Assembly: GCF_016887965.1 (NCBI RefSeq)
Contig: NZ_JAFDVD010000007.1
Coordinates: 124,001-188,000, forward strand
Direction: 5' to 3'
Length of the DNA: 64,000 bases
Source: Phycicoccus sonneratiae
GTDB lineage: Bacteria; Actinomycetota; Actinomycetes; Actinomycetales; Dermatophilaceae
Shown here: piece by piece, positions 1-7,580 of the stretch
How positions within the stretch are numbered: position 1 is the stretch's first letter
How the letters are laid out: each line of letters begins with the position of its first letter
Notes under the pieces: model-generated
The model's database searches: none
What the model was told of the DNA's origin: nothing
What the model saw: the letters and a program-made list of their open reading frames with translations, nothing else
Made by a program: the position numbers and the translations under genes

Positions 1-686
1 GAGGCATCGCTCGTGCCGGGCGGCAGCGCGACGTTCGCCACGCTGCCCCGCGCGTCCGGTCCGCCGACGTCGCCGGGCCAGCCGGTGCCGGGGAAGAGGT
101 GCTGGCCGCTCTCGTGGAGGGAGACCGTGAGCACGCGCGGGTCGTTCCAGAAGACCCGCTCGACGCCGTCGCCGTGGTGGACGTCGATGTCGACGTAGGC
201 GACCCGCTCGGCACCGTGGTCGAGGAGCCACTGGATGCCGACGGCGATGTCGTTGTAGATGCAGAAGCCGGCGGCGTGCGTGCGCATCGCGTGGTGGAGG
301 CCGCCGCAGTAGTTGACCCCGTGCTCGGCCTCGCCCTCCCACACCCGCCGGCAGACCTCGACCGTGCCCTGGACGATGCGTGCCGACGCCTCGTGCATGC
401 CAGCGAAGGCCGGGTCGTCGTCGGTGCCGAGGCCGCGGTGCACGTCGGCGCGGCTCGGGTCGGCCGAGGCCGCCCGGACCGCGGCGACGTAGGCCGGGTC
501 GTGCACGGTGGTCAGCAGGTGGTCGTCGGCGACGTCGGGGCGGACGACGTCGACGTGGTCGAGGACCCCGAGCGATCGGGCGAGGCGGGTGGTGAGGTCG
601 AGGCGCACGGGGCGCATCGGGTGGTCCGGCCCGAAGTCGTAGGCGGTGAACACGTCATCCCAGATGACGCTCGTCCGTGGGGCCAT
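1..686 (-). CDS. acuC: AcuC-like deacetylase, histone deacetylase superfamily (C-terminus cut by window edge)
   Basis: Zinc-dependent amidohydrolase of the arginase/histone-deacetylase fold. AcuC proteins deacetylate acyl-lysines, classically on acetyl-CoA synthetase. The 228 visible residues carry the family hallmarks: a tandem His in GGLHHAM (131-132), the FCIYNDIAV stretch (141-149), and the zinc-binding DIDVHHGDG (166-174). Full-length AcuC is about 390 residues, so the rest lies beyond position 1. The ATG at 686 is 6 nt after a TAGCGT hexamer, so the mRNA is probably leaderless. It diverges from the TrkA-type gene. No acuA or acs gene is visible, so the substrate is unknown. Confidence 0.88.
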   Translation of the reverse strand, partial: MAPRTSVIWDDVFTAYDFGPDHPMRPVRLDLTTRLARSLGVLDHVDVVRPDVADDHLLTTVHDPAYVAAVRAASADPSRADVHRGLGTDDDPAFAGMHEASARIVQGTVEVCRRVWEGEAEHGVNYCGGLHHAMRTHAAGFCIYNDIAVGIQWLLDHGAERVAYVDIDVHHGDGVERVFWNDPRVLTVSLHESGQHLFPGTGWPGDVGGPDARGSVANVALPPGTSDA

Positions 687-692
687 GGCTGC

Positions 693-698
693 ACGCTA
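693..698 (-). promoter_or_regulatory. -10 hexamer of acuC (leaderless)
   Basis: TAGCGT on the minus strand, 6 nt before the ATG at 686. It fits the TANNNT -10 consensus, with transcription starting at the start codon. Confidence 0.5.
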
Positions 699-757
699 CT
701 CGGTGCCCCGCTCGTGGCAGGCTGGCCCCGACCGACCCCACACCGGGAGGACACACG

Positions 758-1426
758 ATGGGCAAGAGCGCGCACGGCGACGGCGAGGTCCTCGTCATCG
801 GGCTGGGACGCTTCGGCGCCGCGGCCGCCCTCGAGCTGCGCCGCCTGGGGCACAAGGTGACCGCCATCGAGAAGGACGGCTTCCTCGCCGAGAAGTTCCT
901 CGGCCGGATCGCCCACGTCGTCCACGGCGACGCGAGCGACGTCGGCGTCATCCGCGACGCCAAGGCCGGCCGCTTCGGCATCGCCGTCGTCGCGATCGGC
1001 TCGTCGGTGGAGGCCTCGGTGCTCGCCGCCGCCAACCTCGTCGACGCCGGGGTGCCGGCCATCTGGGCCAAGGCCCTCTCCCCCGAGCACGCGCGCATCC
1101 TCGACCGGATCGGGGTGCAGCACATCGTCCGTCCCGAGGCCGACACCGGCCGGCGGGTGGCCCACCTCGTCGGCGGCCGGATGCAGGACTACATCGAGTT
1201 CGACGACGGCTTCGCCATCGTCAAGATGCGCCCGCCCACGGAGACCGTCGGGTTCACGTTGGAGCAGAGCGCGATCCGCAGCAAGTACGGGGTCACCGTC
1301 GTCGGCGTCAAGGCGCCCGGCGAGGACTTCACGTACGCCGTGCCGTCGACGAAGGTGTCGGCGCACGACGTGCTCATCGTCAGCGGCCCGACGACCCTCA
1401 TCGAGCGGCTCGCCGCCCGGCCGTAG
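758..1426 (+). CDS. TrkA/KtrA-family potassium channel regulatory subunit (RCK_N + RCK_C)
   Basis: Cytoplasmic gating subunit of a K+ uptake system, 222 aa. A Rossmann RCK_N domain starts at residue 10 with the nucleotide-binding GLGRFG (15-20) and an acidic residue at the end of strand 2 (IEKD). An RCK_C-like domain fills about 140-222. Length and order match KtrA-type single-RCK proteins rather than the double-RCK TrkA. ATG 758 was chosen for the GGGAGG 7-12 nt upstream; an upstream in-frame start would run into acuC. No ktrB/trkH membrane partner is next to it; it may lie elsewhere in the genome. Confidence 0.88.
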   Translation: MGKSAHGDGEVLVIGLGRFGAAAALELRRLGHKVTAIEKDGFLAEKFLGRIAHVVHGDASDVGVIRDAKAGRFGIAVVAIGSSVEASVLAAANLVDAGVPAIWAKALSPEHARILDRIGVQHIVRPEADTGRRVAHLVGGRMQDYIEFDDGFAIVKMRPPTETVGFTLEQSAIRSKYGVTVVGVKAPGEDFTYAVPSTKVSAHDVLIVSGPTTLIERLAARP

Positions 1427-1447
1427 CCGGTGGTGGTGCCCCCGGCC

Positions 1448-1975
1448 TCAGAGGCTGGGGATGCCGCCGCGGTCGCCGCCGAGGGGGAGGGTCATCGCGA
1501 CCTCCTCCTCGCCGTCGTCCTCGGAGACGACGCGCATCGGCCGGCGCAGCCCCGTGGGGCGGAACCCGAAGCCGCTCGCGAAGGCCACGGCGCGGCCGTT
1601 GTCGGTGCCGACCCAGTAGTAGAGCTGGGCGCGGCCCTGCTCGGCCGCGACCTGCGCGCCGGCGCGCACGAGGGCGGTGGCCACCCCGGAGCCGCGGGCC
1701 TCGGGGCGGACGAAGAGGCCGAACAGCTGGGCGGCCTCCGGCTTCTGCGGACCGACCTCGCCGACGCTCGCGATGCCGACCGGCTCGCCGTCGACCTCCG
1801 CCAGCAGGCGGGTCGAGCGTTCCATCCGGTCGCGCCAGAACTGTTCGGGCTCGGCCTCCTCGTCGGCGTGCGTCGCGACGAACGCGTCCGGTGACTCGGC
1901 GAGGGCGGTGAGGCGCACGGAGCGGTACTGCTCCCAGTCCTCGACGCCCAGGGGGCGCACCGTGATGTCGCTCAT
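1448..1975 (-). CDS. GNAT-family N-acetyltransferase
   Basis: 175-aa acetyl-CoA-dependent N-acyltransferase; substrate unknown. The acetyl-CoA pyrophosphate-binding motif A is clear (RPEARGSGVATAL, about 95-107), preceded by the GLFVRP strand. The N-terminus (ITVRPLGVEDWEQYRSVRL) is typical of RimI-like GNATs and closely resembles the next gene upstream (both have W-x-x-Y-R-x-V-R-L-x-A-L), so the two are probably diverged paralogues. It lies 63 nt downstream of the second GNAT and is convergent with the TrkA-type gene, 21 nt away. Confidence 0.85.
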   Translation of the reverse strand: MSDITVRPLGVEDWEQYRSVRLTALAESPDAFVATHADEEAEPEQFWRDRMERSTRLLAEVDGEPVGIASVGEVGPQKPEAAQLFGLFVRPEARGSGVATALVRAGAQVAAEQGRAQLYYWVGTDNGRAVAFASGFGFRPTGLRRPMRVVSEDDGEEEVAMTLPLGGDRGGIPSL

Positions 1976-2038
1976 GGCACGTCACTCTCCCACGACACCC
2001 TCGGCATCCGGCAACCGGGGAGGATGAACAGCCGGTGC

Positions 2039-2575
2039 TCAGCCCACCCGGCGGGCCATCCGGACCTCGTCGCACGTCGGGTCCCAGGGCATCGTCCCGG
2101 TCTCGCCGGTGAGCGCGAAGCCGTGCCGCAGGTAGAAGCGGCAGGCCCGGGTGTTCTCGCGGGCGACGTCGAGGGTGACCCGTCCGCGCCCGTCGGCGGC
2201 GGCGCGGTCGAGGGCGGCGTCGACGAGCGCGTCCGCGGCCCCGCTGCCGCGCGCTCCCGAGGCGACCCACATGCCGACCAGGTGCACCTCGTCGTCGGGC
2301 TGGTCGTCGGCGTGCCAGAGGCCGACGGTGCCGACCGGGCGGTCGCCGTCCCACGCGAGCCAGACGAGCGGCCCGTCGGCGACGAAGGACCGCCAGTCCT
2401 CGTCGCTGCGCTCGGTGGCCTCGGCCCAGGTGACCCAGAACGCGCGCGGGCTGTCGAGCAGCGCGGCGAGCCGGACGTCGCGGTAGGCGCGCCAGGAGTC
2501 GAGGGTGACCGGCTCGACACGCAGCGGCGGGGCGAGCCCGGGCGTGGCCGCGGACCCGTCCACCGGCTCAGCCAC
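2039..2575 (-). CDS. GNAT-family N-acetyltransferase, translationally coupled to proC
   Basis: 178-aa acetyltransferase. Motif A appears as VASGARGSGAADALV, and a NTRACRFYLRHGF segment forms the usual C-terminal GNAT helix and strand. The start codon lies 8 nt inside the 3' end of proC, so translation is probably coupled and the gene belongs to the proline dehydrogenase / proC transcription unit. The substrate cannot be told from sequence; amino-acid or small-amine N-acetylation is only a guess from context. Confidence 0.84.
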   Translation of the reverse strand: MAEPVDGSAATPGLAPPLRVEPVTLDSWRAYRDVRLAALLDSPRAFWVTWAEATERSDEDWRSFVADGPLVWLAWDGDRPVGTVGLWHADDQPDDEVHLVGMWVASGARGSGAADALVDAALDRAAADGRGRVTLDVARENTRACRFYLRHGFALTGETGTMPWDPTCDEVRMARRVG

Positions 2576-3368
2576 CGGCGAGCTCGCGGCTGCGGAGGGC
2601 GGCGGCCTCCATCGCGCTGATGAACGCGGCCCGCACCTTGTGGTCGTCGAGCTCGCGCAGCGCCGCGGCCGTCGTGCCGCCGGGCGAGGTGACCTGCTCG
2701 CGCAGCACGGTGGGGTGCTGTCCGGTCTCCTTGATCATCGTCGCGGCCCCGAAGAGGGTCTGGACGACGAGCTCGGTGGCGGTCGCACGCGGCATGCCGA
2801 GCACGACACCGGCCTCGATCATCGCCTCGACGACGTAGAAGATGTACGCCGGCCCGCTGCCGGAGATGGCCGTGACGGCGTCCTGGAGCTTCTCGGGGAC
2901 CTCGACGACCTTGCCCGTGGCCGCGAGCAGCGCCTCGGCCTCGGCGACGTGCTCGGGCGCGCAGTGCGCCCCGCCGGAGACCGCCGCCATCCCCTGGTCC
3001 ACCAGGGCCGGTGTGTTGGGCATGACGCGGACGACCGAACGCCCCTCCGGCAGACGGGACTCGACGAACGACGTCGTGATTCCGGCCGCCAGGCTGACGA
3101 CGAGGTCGCCCGGCCGGACGTGGGGCGCGACCTCCTCGAGCAGGGACTCCATGTCCTGCGGCTTGACGACGAGCACGAGGGTGTCGGCGAGCGCGGCGGC
3201 CTCGGCGTTCTCGAGGACCCGCACCCCGTACTTCTCGGTGAGCTCGGCGGCCCGCTCGGGGCGCCGCTCGGTGATGACGAGGGCGTCGACCGGCCGTCCT
3301 GCGCGCAGCAGGCCCGAGAGGAGCGTCTCGCCCATGACACCGGCACCGAAGATCGCGACCGTACCCAT
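2568..3368 (-). CDS. proC: pyrroline-5-carboxylate reductase
   Basis: Reduces delta-1-pyrroline-5-carboxylate to proline with NAD(P)H, the last step of proline synthesis. The 266 aa match the family length. The N-terminal Rossmann motif is GAGVMG (8-13), and the C-terminal dimerisation domain carries the ProC signature SGSGPAYIF and the conserved SPGGTT. ATG 3368 begins the Rossmann strand (MGTVAIFGAG); the longer frame upstream overlaps proline dehydrogenase. CATACT sits 6 nt before the ATG, so a leaderless internal promoter is possible besides read-through from proline dehydrogenase 16 nt upstream. Confidence 0.95.
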   Translation of the reverse strand: MGTVAIFGAGVMGETLLSGLLRAGRPVDALVITERRPERAAELTEKYGVRVLENAEAAALADTLVLVVKPQDMESLLEEVAPHVRPGDLVVSLAAGITTSFVESRLPEGRSVVRVMPNTPALVDQGMAAVSGGAHCAPEHVAEAEALLAATGKVVEVPEKLQDAVTAISGSGPAYIFYVVEAMIEAGVVLGMPRATATELVVQTLFGAATMIKETGQHPTVLREQVTSPGGTTAAALRELDDHKVRAAFISAMEAAALRSRELAGG

Positions 3369-3374
3369 GGGGCG

Positions 3375-3380
3375 AGTATG
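3375..3380 (-). promoter_or_regulatory. possible -10 hexamer of proC
   Basis: CATACT, 6 nt before the proC ATG, in the 16-nt gap after proline dehydrogenase. Weaker than TANNNT at its first base. Confidence 0.3.
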
Positions 3381-3384
3381 CCCG

Positions 3385-4335
3385 TCAGCCGCTGGAGGCG
3401 AGCGAGCGCAGGAAGAAGCGGACGTTCGCGGGGCGTTCGGCGAGGCGGCGCACGAGGTAGCCGTACCAGTCCTCTCCGAAGGGCAGGTAGACGCGCATCT
3501 GGTGGCCCCGGTCGGCGATCCGCTTCTGCTCCAGCGGCCGGACACCGAGGAGCATCTGGAACTCGTAGCTGTCCGGGGAGCGGCCGTGGTGGCTCGCGAG
3601 GGCCTGGCCGATCTCGACGAGCCGGGGGTCGTGGGTGGCGACCATCGGGTAGCCCTCGCCGGCCATGAGCACCTTGAGGCAGCGGACGTAGGAGAGGTCG
3701 ACGTCGCCGCCGTCCTGGTAGGCGACCGAGGCCGGCTCCTTGTACGCGCCCTTGCACAGGCGCACCCGGCTGCCCGGACCGGCGAGGTCGCGGCAGTCGG
3801 CCTCGGTGCGGTGCAGGTAGGCCTGGAGCACCGCGCCGACCCACGGGAAGTCCTCGCGCAGGGCCCGGACCGCCTCGAGGGTGCGGTCGGTCGTCGTGTG
3901 GTCCTCCATGTCGAGGGTGACGGTGGTGCCGACCCGCTCGGCGGCCTCGCAGATGGCCCGCGCGTTCTCGAGGGCGATGGCGTCGCCGTCGCCGGGGATG
4001 GCCTGCCCGACGGCGCTCAGCTTGACGCTCACCTCGGCCGCCCCGAAGCGGGAGAGGTCGGCCTCGTCGAGGGCGCCGAGGAGGGCGAGGTAGGTGTCGC
4101 GGGTGTGCTCGGCCTGGGCGCGTTCGGTGACGTCCTCGCCGAGGTGGTCGATGGTGGTCAGCCGGTTGGTCGAGCGCAGCTCGCCGGTGACCCGGACCGC
4201 GTCGGCCACCTCCTCGCCGGCGACGTAGCGGGCGACGACGGAGCGGCTGACCGGCGCCTTGACGACCGCCGCGCGCACGGCGTCGGACCCGGACAGCTGC
4301 AGCAGGGCTCCACGGAGGAGGTCGGAGGCGTCCAC
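3385..4335 (-). CDS. proline dehydrogenase (FAD-dependent, monofunctional)
   Basis: Oxidises proline to pyrroline-5-carboxylate and passes electrons to FAD and the quinone pool. The 316 aa match the short monofunctional class rather than full PutA. The TIM-barrel landmarks occur in order: TIDHLGEDV, SVKLSAVGQ, LDMEDH, AYLHRTEAD, RLCKGAY, ATHDP, YEFQMLLGVR and YLPFGEDWYGYLVRRLAE, the last holding the paired Arg that bind proline carboxylate. The GTG start is 7 nt after TAGCCT (leaderless). It is followed by proC, which catalyses the reverse chemistry. P5C dehydrogenase, the usual catabolic partner, is not in the window. Confidence 0.93.
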   Translation of the reverse strand: MDASDLLRGALLQLSGSDAVRAAVVKAPVSRSVVARYVAGEEVADAVRVTGELRSTNRLTTIDHLGEDVTERAQAEHTRDTYLALLGALDEADLSRFGAAEVSVKLSAVGQAIPGDGDAIALENARAICEAAERVGTTVTLDMEDHTTTDRTLEAVRALREDFPWVGAVLQAYLHRTEADCRDLAGPGSRVRLCKGAYKEPASVAYQDGGDVDLSYVRCLKVLMAGEGYPMVATHDPRLVEIGQALASHHGRSPDSYEFQMLLGVRPLEQKRIADRGHQMRVYLPFGEDWYGYLVRRLAERPANVRFFLRSLASSG

Positions 4336-4342
4336 GTCCAGC

Positions 4343-4348
4343 AGGCTA
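4343..4348 (-). promoter_or_regulatory. -10 hexamer of proline dehydrogenase (leaderless)
   Basis: TAGCCT, 7 nt before the GTG at 4335. Confidence 0.5.
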
Positions 4349-4455
4349 GCGCCGGGTCACGGGCCGCTCGACGCGCGGTACCGGCCGACCCGACCTACGG
4401 TGGCCGGACGTCCCCGCGGCACGCCGCCGCCCGTCCCCGATCCCGGGAGCCCCCC

Positions 4456-5187
4456 ATGCGACCCCGCACCCCCGCCGTCCTCCTCGCCGCCGCCGCCCTC
4501 CTCGGCACGCTCGCCGTGCCGGGCGCCGCGGCGGCCCCCGCGTCCTCGGGCCCGGCGCCCGCGGCCGGGCTCGAGCGGGCCGTGGCGGCGTGGCACCCCG
4601 GGCACCGGCTGCCGTTCCTCGCCCTCGTCACGCCGGTCGACCGGCGGACGCGGGCCTCGATGGTCGGGGTCAGCTGGAAGCCCGGCTGCCCGGTGCCGAT
4701 CGAGGACCTGCGGATCGTCACGATGACCTACTGGGGCTTCGACGACCGGCCGCACCTCGGCCGGCTCATGGTCCACGAGGACGTCGCGCGCGACGTGGCC
4801 CGGGTGTTCGGGCAGCTGTACGACCGGCGCTTCCCCATCCGCCGGATGGAGCTCATCGAGAGGTACGACGCCGACGACGACGCGTCGATGGCGGCCGACA
4901 ACACCTCGGCCTTCAACTGCCGTCCGATCACCGGCACGACCGACCGGTTCTCGATCCACAGCTACGGCAAGGCGATCGACGTCAACACGATCGAGAACCC
5001 CTATGTCAAGGGCGACCTCGTGCTGCCCGCCGCCGGACGCGCGTTCCTCGACCGCACGGACGTCCGGCCGGGGATGGTCGTCGCGGGCGACGCCGTCGTG
5101 AAGGCGTTCGCGGACAAGGGCTTCGCGTGGGGCGGCGACTACGTGACGCTCAAGGACTACCAGCACTTCGAGATCCCGAACCCGTGA
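4456..5187 (+). CDS. secreted M15-family peptidase (D-alanyl-D-alanine carboxypeptidase-like)
   Basis: 243-aa exported zinc peptidase likely to cut peptidoglycan stem peptides. A Sec signal peptide spans about 1-28 (hydrophobic LLAAAALLGTLAVP, then AAAAP). The M15 zinc ligands are visible: His and Asp in IHSYGKAIDVN, and the last His in DYQHFE at the C-terminus. Substrate-binding segments NTSAFNCRP and the GFAWGGDY strand match the M15C (VanY/endolysin-like) subgroup. A TACGGT hexamer about 55 nt upstream is a candidate -10. It is convergent with the ABC permease, with the 5222-5291 hairpin between them. Confidence 0.86.
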   Translation: MRPRTPAVLLAAAALLGTLAVPGAAAAPASSGPAPAAGLERAVAAWHPGHRLPFLALVTPVDRRTRASMVGVSWKPGCPVPIEDLRIVTMTYWGFDDRPHLGRLMVHEDVARDVARVFGQLYDRRFPIRRMELIERYDADDDASMAADNTSAFNCRPITGTTDRFSIHSYGKAIDVNTIENPYVKGDLVLPAAGRAFLDRTDVRPGMVVAGDAVVKAFADKGFAWGGDYVTLKDYQHFEIPNP

Positions 5188-5221
5188 CCTCGGGGTGCCT
5201 GCGCCCGAGCCGGCCACCCGA

Positions 5222-5291
5222 CATCTTTCGACGAATGTGTCGATATCTGTCGCTCGGGGACGACAAGAACTGACACATTCGTCGAAAGATG
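5222..5291. terminator. perfect 20-bp inverted repeat between convergent genes
   Basis: Arms 5222-5241 (CATCTTTCGACGAATGTGTC) and 5272-5291 are exact reverse complements separated by 30 nt. Inside the loop TGTCG (5248-5252) pairs with CGACA (5261-5265). The element starts 35 nt after the M15 peptidase stop and ends 4 nt before the permease stop, so it can terminate both transcripts. The arms are AT-richer than the surrounding DNA and there is no T-tract. Confidence 0.72.
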
Positions 5292-5294
5292 CAC

Positions 5295-6032
5295 TCAGGG
5301 GGTGCGGCGCGGGAGGGTGAGGCTGCCGAGCAGGAGCGCGACGGCCACCCAGAGCACCATGACGCCGAGGCTCGGCAGCACGTCGCCGAGCGGGTCGGCC
5401 TGCGCCGAGACGTCCTTCATCGCGTCGACGGCGTAGGACAGGGGCAGGACGTCCGAGACCGCCTCCAGCACACCGGGCATCTGGTCGCGCGGCATGAGCA
5501 GCCCGCAGAGCAGGAACTGCGGGAGGACGAAGGCCGGCATGAACTGGACGGCCTGGAACTCGGTGCGCGCGAACCCGCTGGCCAGCAGCCCGAGGGCGGT
5601 GCCGAGCACCGCGTCGACGACGGCGATGACGACGAGCAGCCACAGCGGCCCGGCGACGTCGAGGCCGCAGACCCACACCGCGAAGGCGCTCGCGACGACC
5701 GCCTGCACGACGGCCATCACCCCGAAGGCCAGCGCGTAGCCGACGATGAGGTCGCCCTTGCCGAGCGGGGTCGTGAGGAGCCGCTCGAGGGTGCCGGTGG
5801 TGCGCTCGCGCAGGGTGGCGATGCTCGTGACGATGAACATGACGACGAGCGGGAAGACGCCGAGCAGGGCCGGCCCGATCCGGTCGAAGACGACGGGCGA
5901 GTCGGAGTAGACCCAGGCGAGCAGGCCGAGCAGGACGCAGGGGACGACGAGCATCAGCGCGACCGTGCGGTGGTCGCCGCGGAGCTGGCGCAGGATGCGG
6001 CCCGCGGTCGCGAGCGTGATGCGGGGGTTCAC
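5295..6032 (-). CDS. ABC-2 type transporter permease
   Basis: Membrane half of an ABC exporter, 245 aa with about six predicted membrane segments. The ABC-2 signature is visible: RERTTGTLERLLTTPL (about 76-91), the conserved loop after TM2, and the LPLSYAVDAM segment near the end. It starts inside the last 4 nt of the ATPase gene, so the two form one operon. ABC-2 systems with this arrangement usually export drugs, lipids or peptides; the substrate cannot be read from sequence. The divergent two-component system may control it. Confidence 0.88.
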   Translation of the reverse strand: MNPRITLATAGRILRQLRGDHRTVALMLVVPCVLLGLLAWVYSDSPVVFDRIGPALLGVFPLVVMFIVTSIATLRERTTGTLERLLTTPLGKGDLIVGYALAFGVMAVVQAVVASAFAVWVCGLDVAGPLWLLVVIAVVDAVLGTALGLLASGFARTEFQAVQFMPAFVLPQFLLCGLLMPRDQMPGVLEAVSDVLPLSYAVDAMKDVSAQADPLGDVLPSLGVMVLWVAVALLLGSLTLPRRTP

Positions 6033-6763
6033 GCGGCACCCCCGTCGTGGGCGGCGTCCTCGTCGACGAGGGCGAGGAAGGCCGCCTCGGCATCGTCGGT
6101 CCCGGTGCGCGACAACAGGTCCGGGAGCGTCGAGTCGCTGAGCACCCGACCGGCGCGCAGGAGGACCAGCCGGTCGCAGCGCACCGCCTCGTCCATGACG
6201 TGGCTCGAGACGAGCAGCGTGCGCCCGTCGGCGGCGAGCCCCCGGAAGATCTCCCAGAGGTCACGGCGCAGCACCGGGTCGAGCCCGACCGTCGGCTCGT
6301 CGAGGACGAGCACCTCGGGGTCGCCGACGAGCGTGCAGGCCAGCCCGGCCCGGGACAGCTGGCCCCCGGAGAGGTTCTCGACGCGGGCGCCGGCGTGGTC
6401 GGTGAGGTCGACCGCGGCGATGGCCCGGTCGGCGGCGTCGGCCCCGACCCCGAGCACGCGGGCGAAGTAGCGGACGTTGTCGCGCACGGTGAGGTCGGCG
6501 TAGACGCTCGCGGCCTGGGTGAGGTAGCCGACCCGGGCCCGCAGCGCCGGGGACCCGGCGGGCTCGCCGAGGACGGTGACCGATCCGCCGGCGACGACCT
6601 GCACGCCGACGACCGACCGCATCAGGGTCGACTTGCCGCCGCCGCTCGGTCCGAGCAGCCCGACGACCTGGCCGCGGGGGACCCGCAGCGACAGGTCGGG
6701 CAGGACCTCGCGGCCACCGCGCTGGACCCGCAGGTGCTCGACGACGATCGCGTCGCTCGTCAT
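6029..6763 (-). CDS. ABC transporter ATP-binding protein (DrrA-like exporter ATPase)
   Basis: 244-aa nucleotide-binding subunit. Walker A (GPSGGGKST), Q-loop (YLTQAASVY), signature LSGGQ, Walker B (VLVLDEPTVGLDP) and the switch His (SSHVMDE) are all intact. The LDPVLRRDLW and MDEAVRCDRL stretches are typical of DrrA/CcmA-like exporters. The start overlaps nothing upstream; the ATG at 6763 follows CAGAGT by 7 nt. The permease start overlaps this stop by 4 nt. Confidence 0.92.
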   Translation of the reverse strand: MTSDAIVVEHLRVQRGGREVLPDLSLRVPRGQVVGLLGPSGGGKSTLMRSVVGVQVVAGGSVTVLGEPAGSPALRARVGYLTQAASVYADLTVRDNVRYFARVLGVGADAADRAIAAVDLTDHAGARVENLSGGQLSRAGLACTLVGDPEVLVLDEPTVGLDPVLRRDLWEIFRGLAADGRTLLVSSHVMDEAVRCDRLVLLRAGRVLSDSTLPDLLSRTGTDDAEAAFLALVDEDAAHDGGAA

Positions 6764-6770
6764 GGTCCCG

Positions 6771-6776
6771 ACTCTG
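6771..6776 (-). promoter_or_regulatory. possible -10 hexamer of the ABC exporter operon
   Basis: CAGAGT, 7 nt before the ATG at 6763. A 7-bp inverted repeat (ACCTGCG 6802-6808 / CGCAGGT 6819-6825) lies in the same divergent region and could bind a regulator. Confidence 0.35.
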
Positions 6777-6833
6777 GCACGGGGCCGGTCCGGCGTCGAG
6801 CACCTGCGGGCCCTGTCGCGCAGGTCACGAGCC

Positions 6834-6839
6834 TAGGGT
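6834..6839 (+). promoter_or_regulatory. -10 hexamer of the response regulator gene (leaderless)
   Basis: TAGGGT, 6 nt before the GTG at 6846. The inverted repeat 6802-6825 lies just upstream, near the -35 region. Confidence 0.5.
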
Positions 6840-6845
6840 GGCCGG

Positions 6846-7580
6846 GTGAACGACCCGAGCGCACGCGACGCCGGCCGGCGCGTCCTCCTCGTCGAGGACG
6901 ACGCCGTCATCGGCGAGGCCACCGCCGCGCACCTCGCGCGCGACGGGTTCGAGGTCGCCTGGCACACCGACGGCCTCGAGGCGTGGGACGCCTGGCGGGC
7001 GGCCGACCCGCCGTTCGACCTCGTCGTCTCCGACGTCGTGCTCCCCGGCCTCGACGGCGCCAGCCTGACCCGACGGATCCGGGAGACCGACGCGGTGCCC
7101 GTCGTCCTCGTCTCGGCCCGCACCGACAGCCTCGACGTCGTCGGCGGCCTCGAGGCCGGCGCGGACGACTACGTGACCAAGCCCTTCGACGTCCAGGTCC
7201 TCCGGGCGCGCCTGCGCAACGCGCTGCGGCGGGCCGGCGACCGGGGCCCGGCCGGCGGGGTCGTGCCGGCGGGCGAGGCCTCCCCCACAGACGGCACCGA
7301 GACCTTCGGCGACCTCGTCCTCGACCGCCGGGCCGTGCAGCTGCGCCGCGGCGAGGAGGTCCTCGCGCTGACCCCGACCGAGATGCGCCTCTTCCTCGAG
7401 CTCGCCGAGGAGCCGGGCCGCGTGCTCTCGCGCCGCGCCCTCCTCGAGCGGGTGTGGGGCTACGGCGACGCCGAGGACGAGGACCACCTCGTCACCGTCC
7501 ACGTGCAGCGCCTGCGGGCCAAGGTCGGCGCCGAGCACGTCGAGACGGTGCGCGGGTTCGGCTACCGGCTGCTCCGGTGA
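6846..7580 (+). CDS. OmpR/PhoB-family response regulator
   Basis: 244-aa transcription regulator. The receiver domain (12-125) has the acidic pair ED (18-19), phospho-acceptor Asp63 in VSDVVLPG and Lys112 in TKPFD. A linker of about 25 residues is followed by a winged-helix DNA-binding domain (about 150-242), with LTPTEMRLFLEL and HVQRLRAKVG recognisable. GTG 6846 fits a leaderless promoter. The sensor kinase start overlaps its stop by 4 nt. The divergent ABC exporter is the obvious candidate target, as in CseBC- or drug-responsive systems, but this is inference. Confidence 0.92.
   Translation: MNDPSARDAGRRVLLVEDDAVIGEATAAHLARDGFEVAWHTDGLEAWDAWRAADPPFDLVVSDVVLPGLDGASLTRRIRETDAVPVVLVSARTDSLDVVGGLEAGADDYVTKPFDVQVLRARLRNALRRAGDRGPAGGVVPAGEASPTDGTETFGDLVLDRRAVQLRRGEEVLALTPTEMRLFLELAEEPGRVLSRRALLERVWGYGDAEDEDHLVTVHVQRLRAKVGAEHVETVRGFGYRLLR

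Noticed and set aside
2842-5187. Very long plus-strand frame antisense to proC and proline dehydrogenase
   Set aside because: Only its last 243 codons, the M15 peptidase, have protein-like composition. The rest mirrors conserved genes on the other strand, as expected where stop codons are rare.
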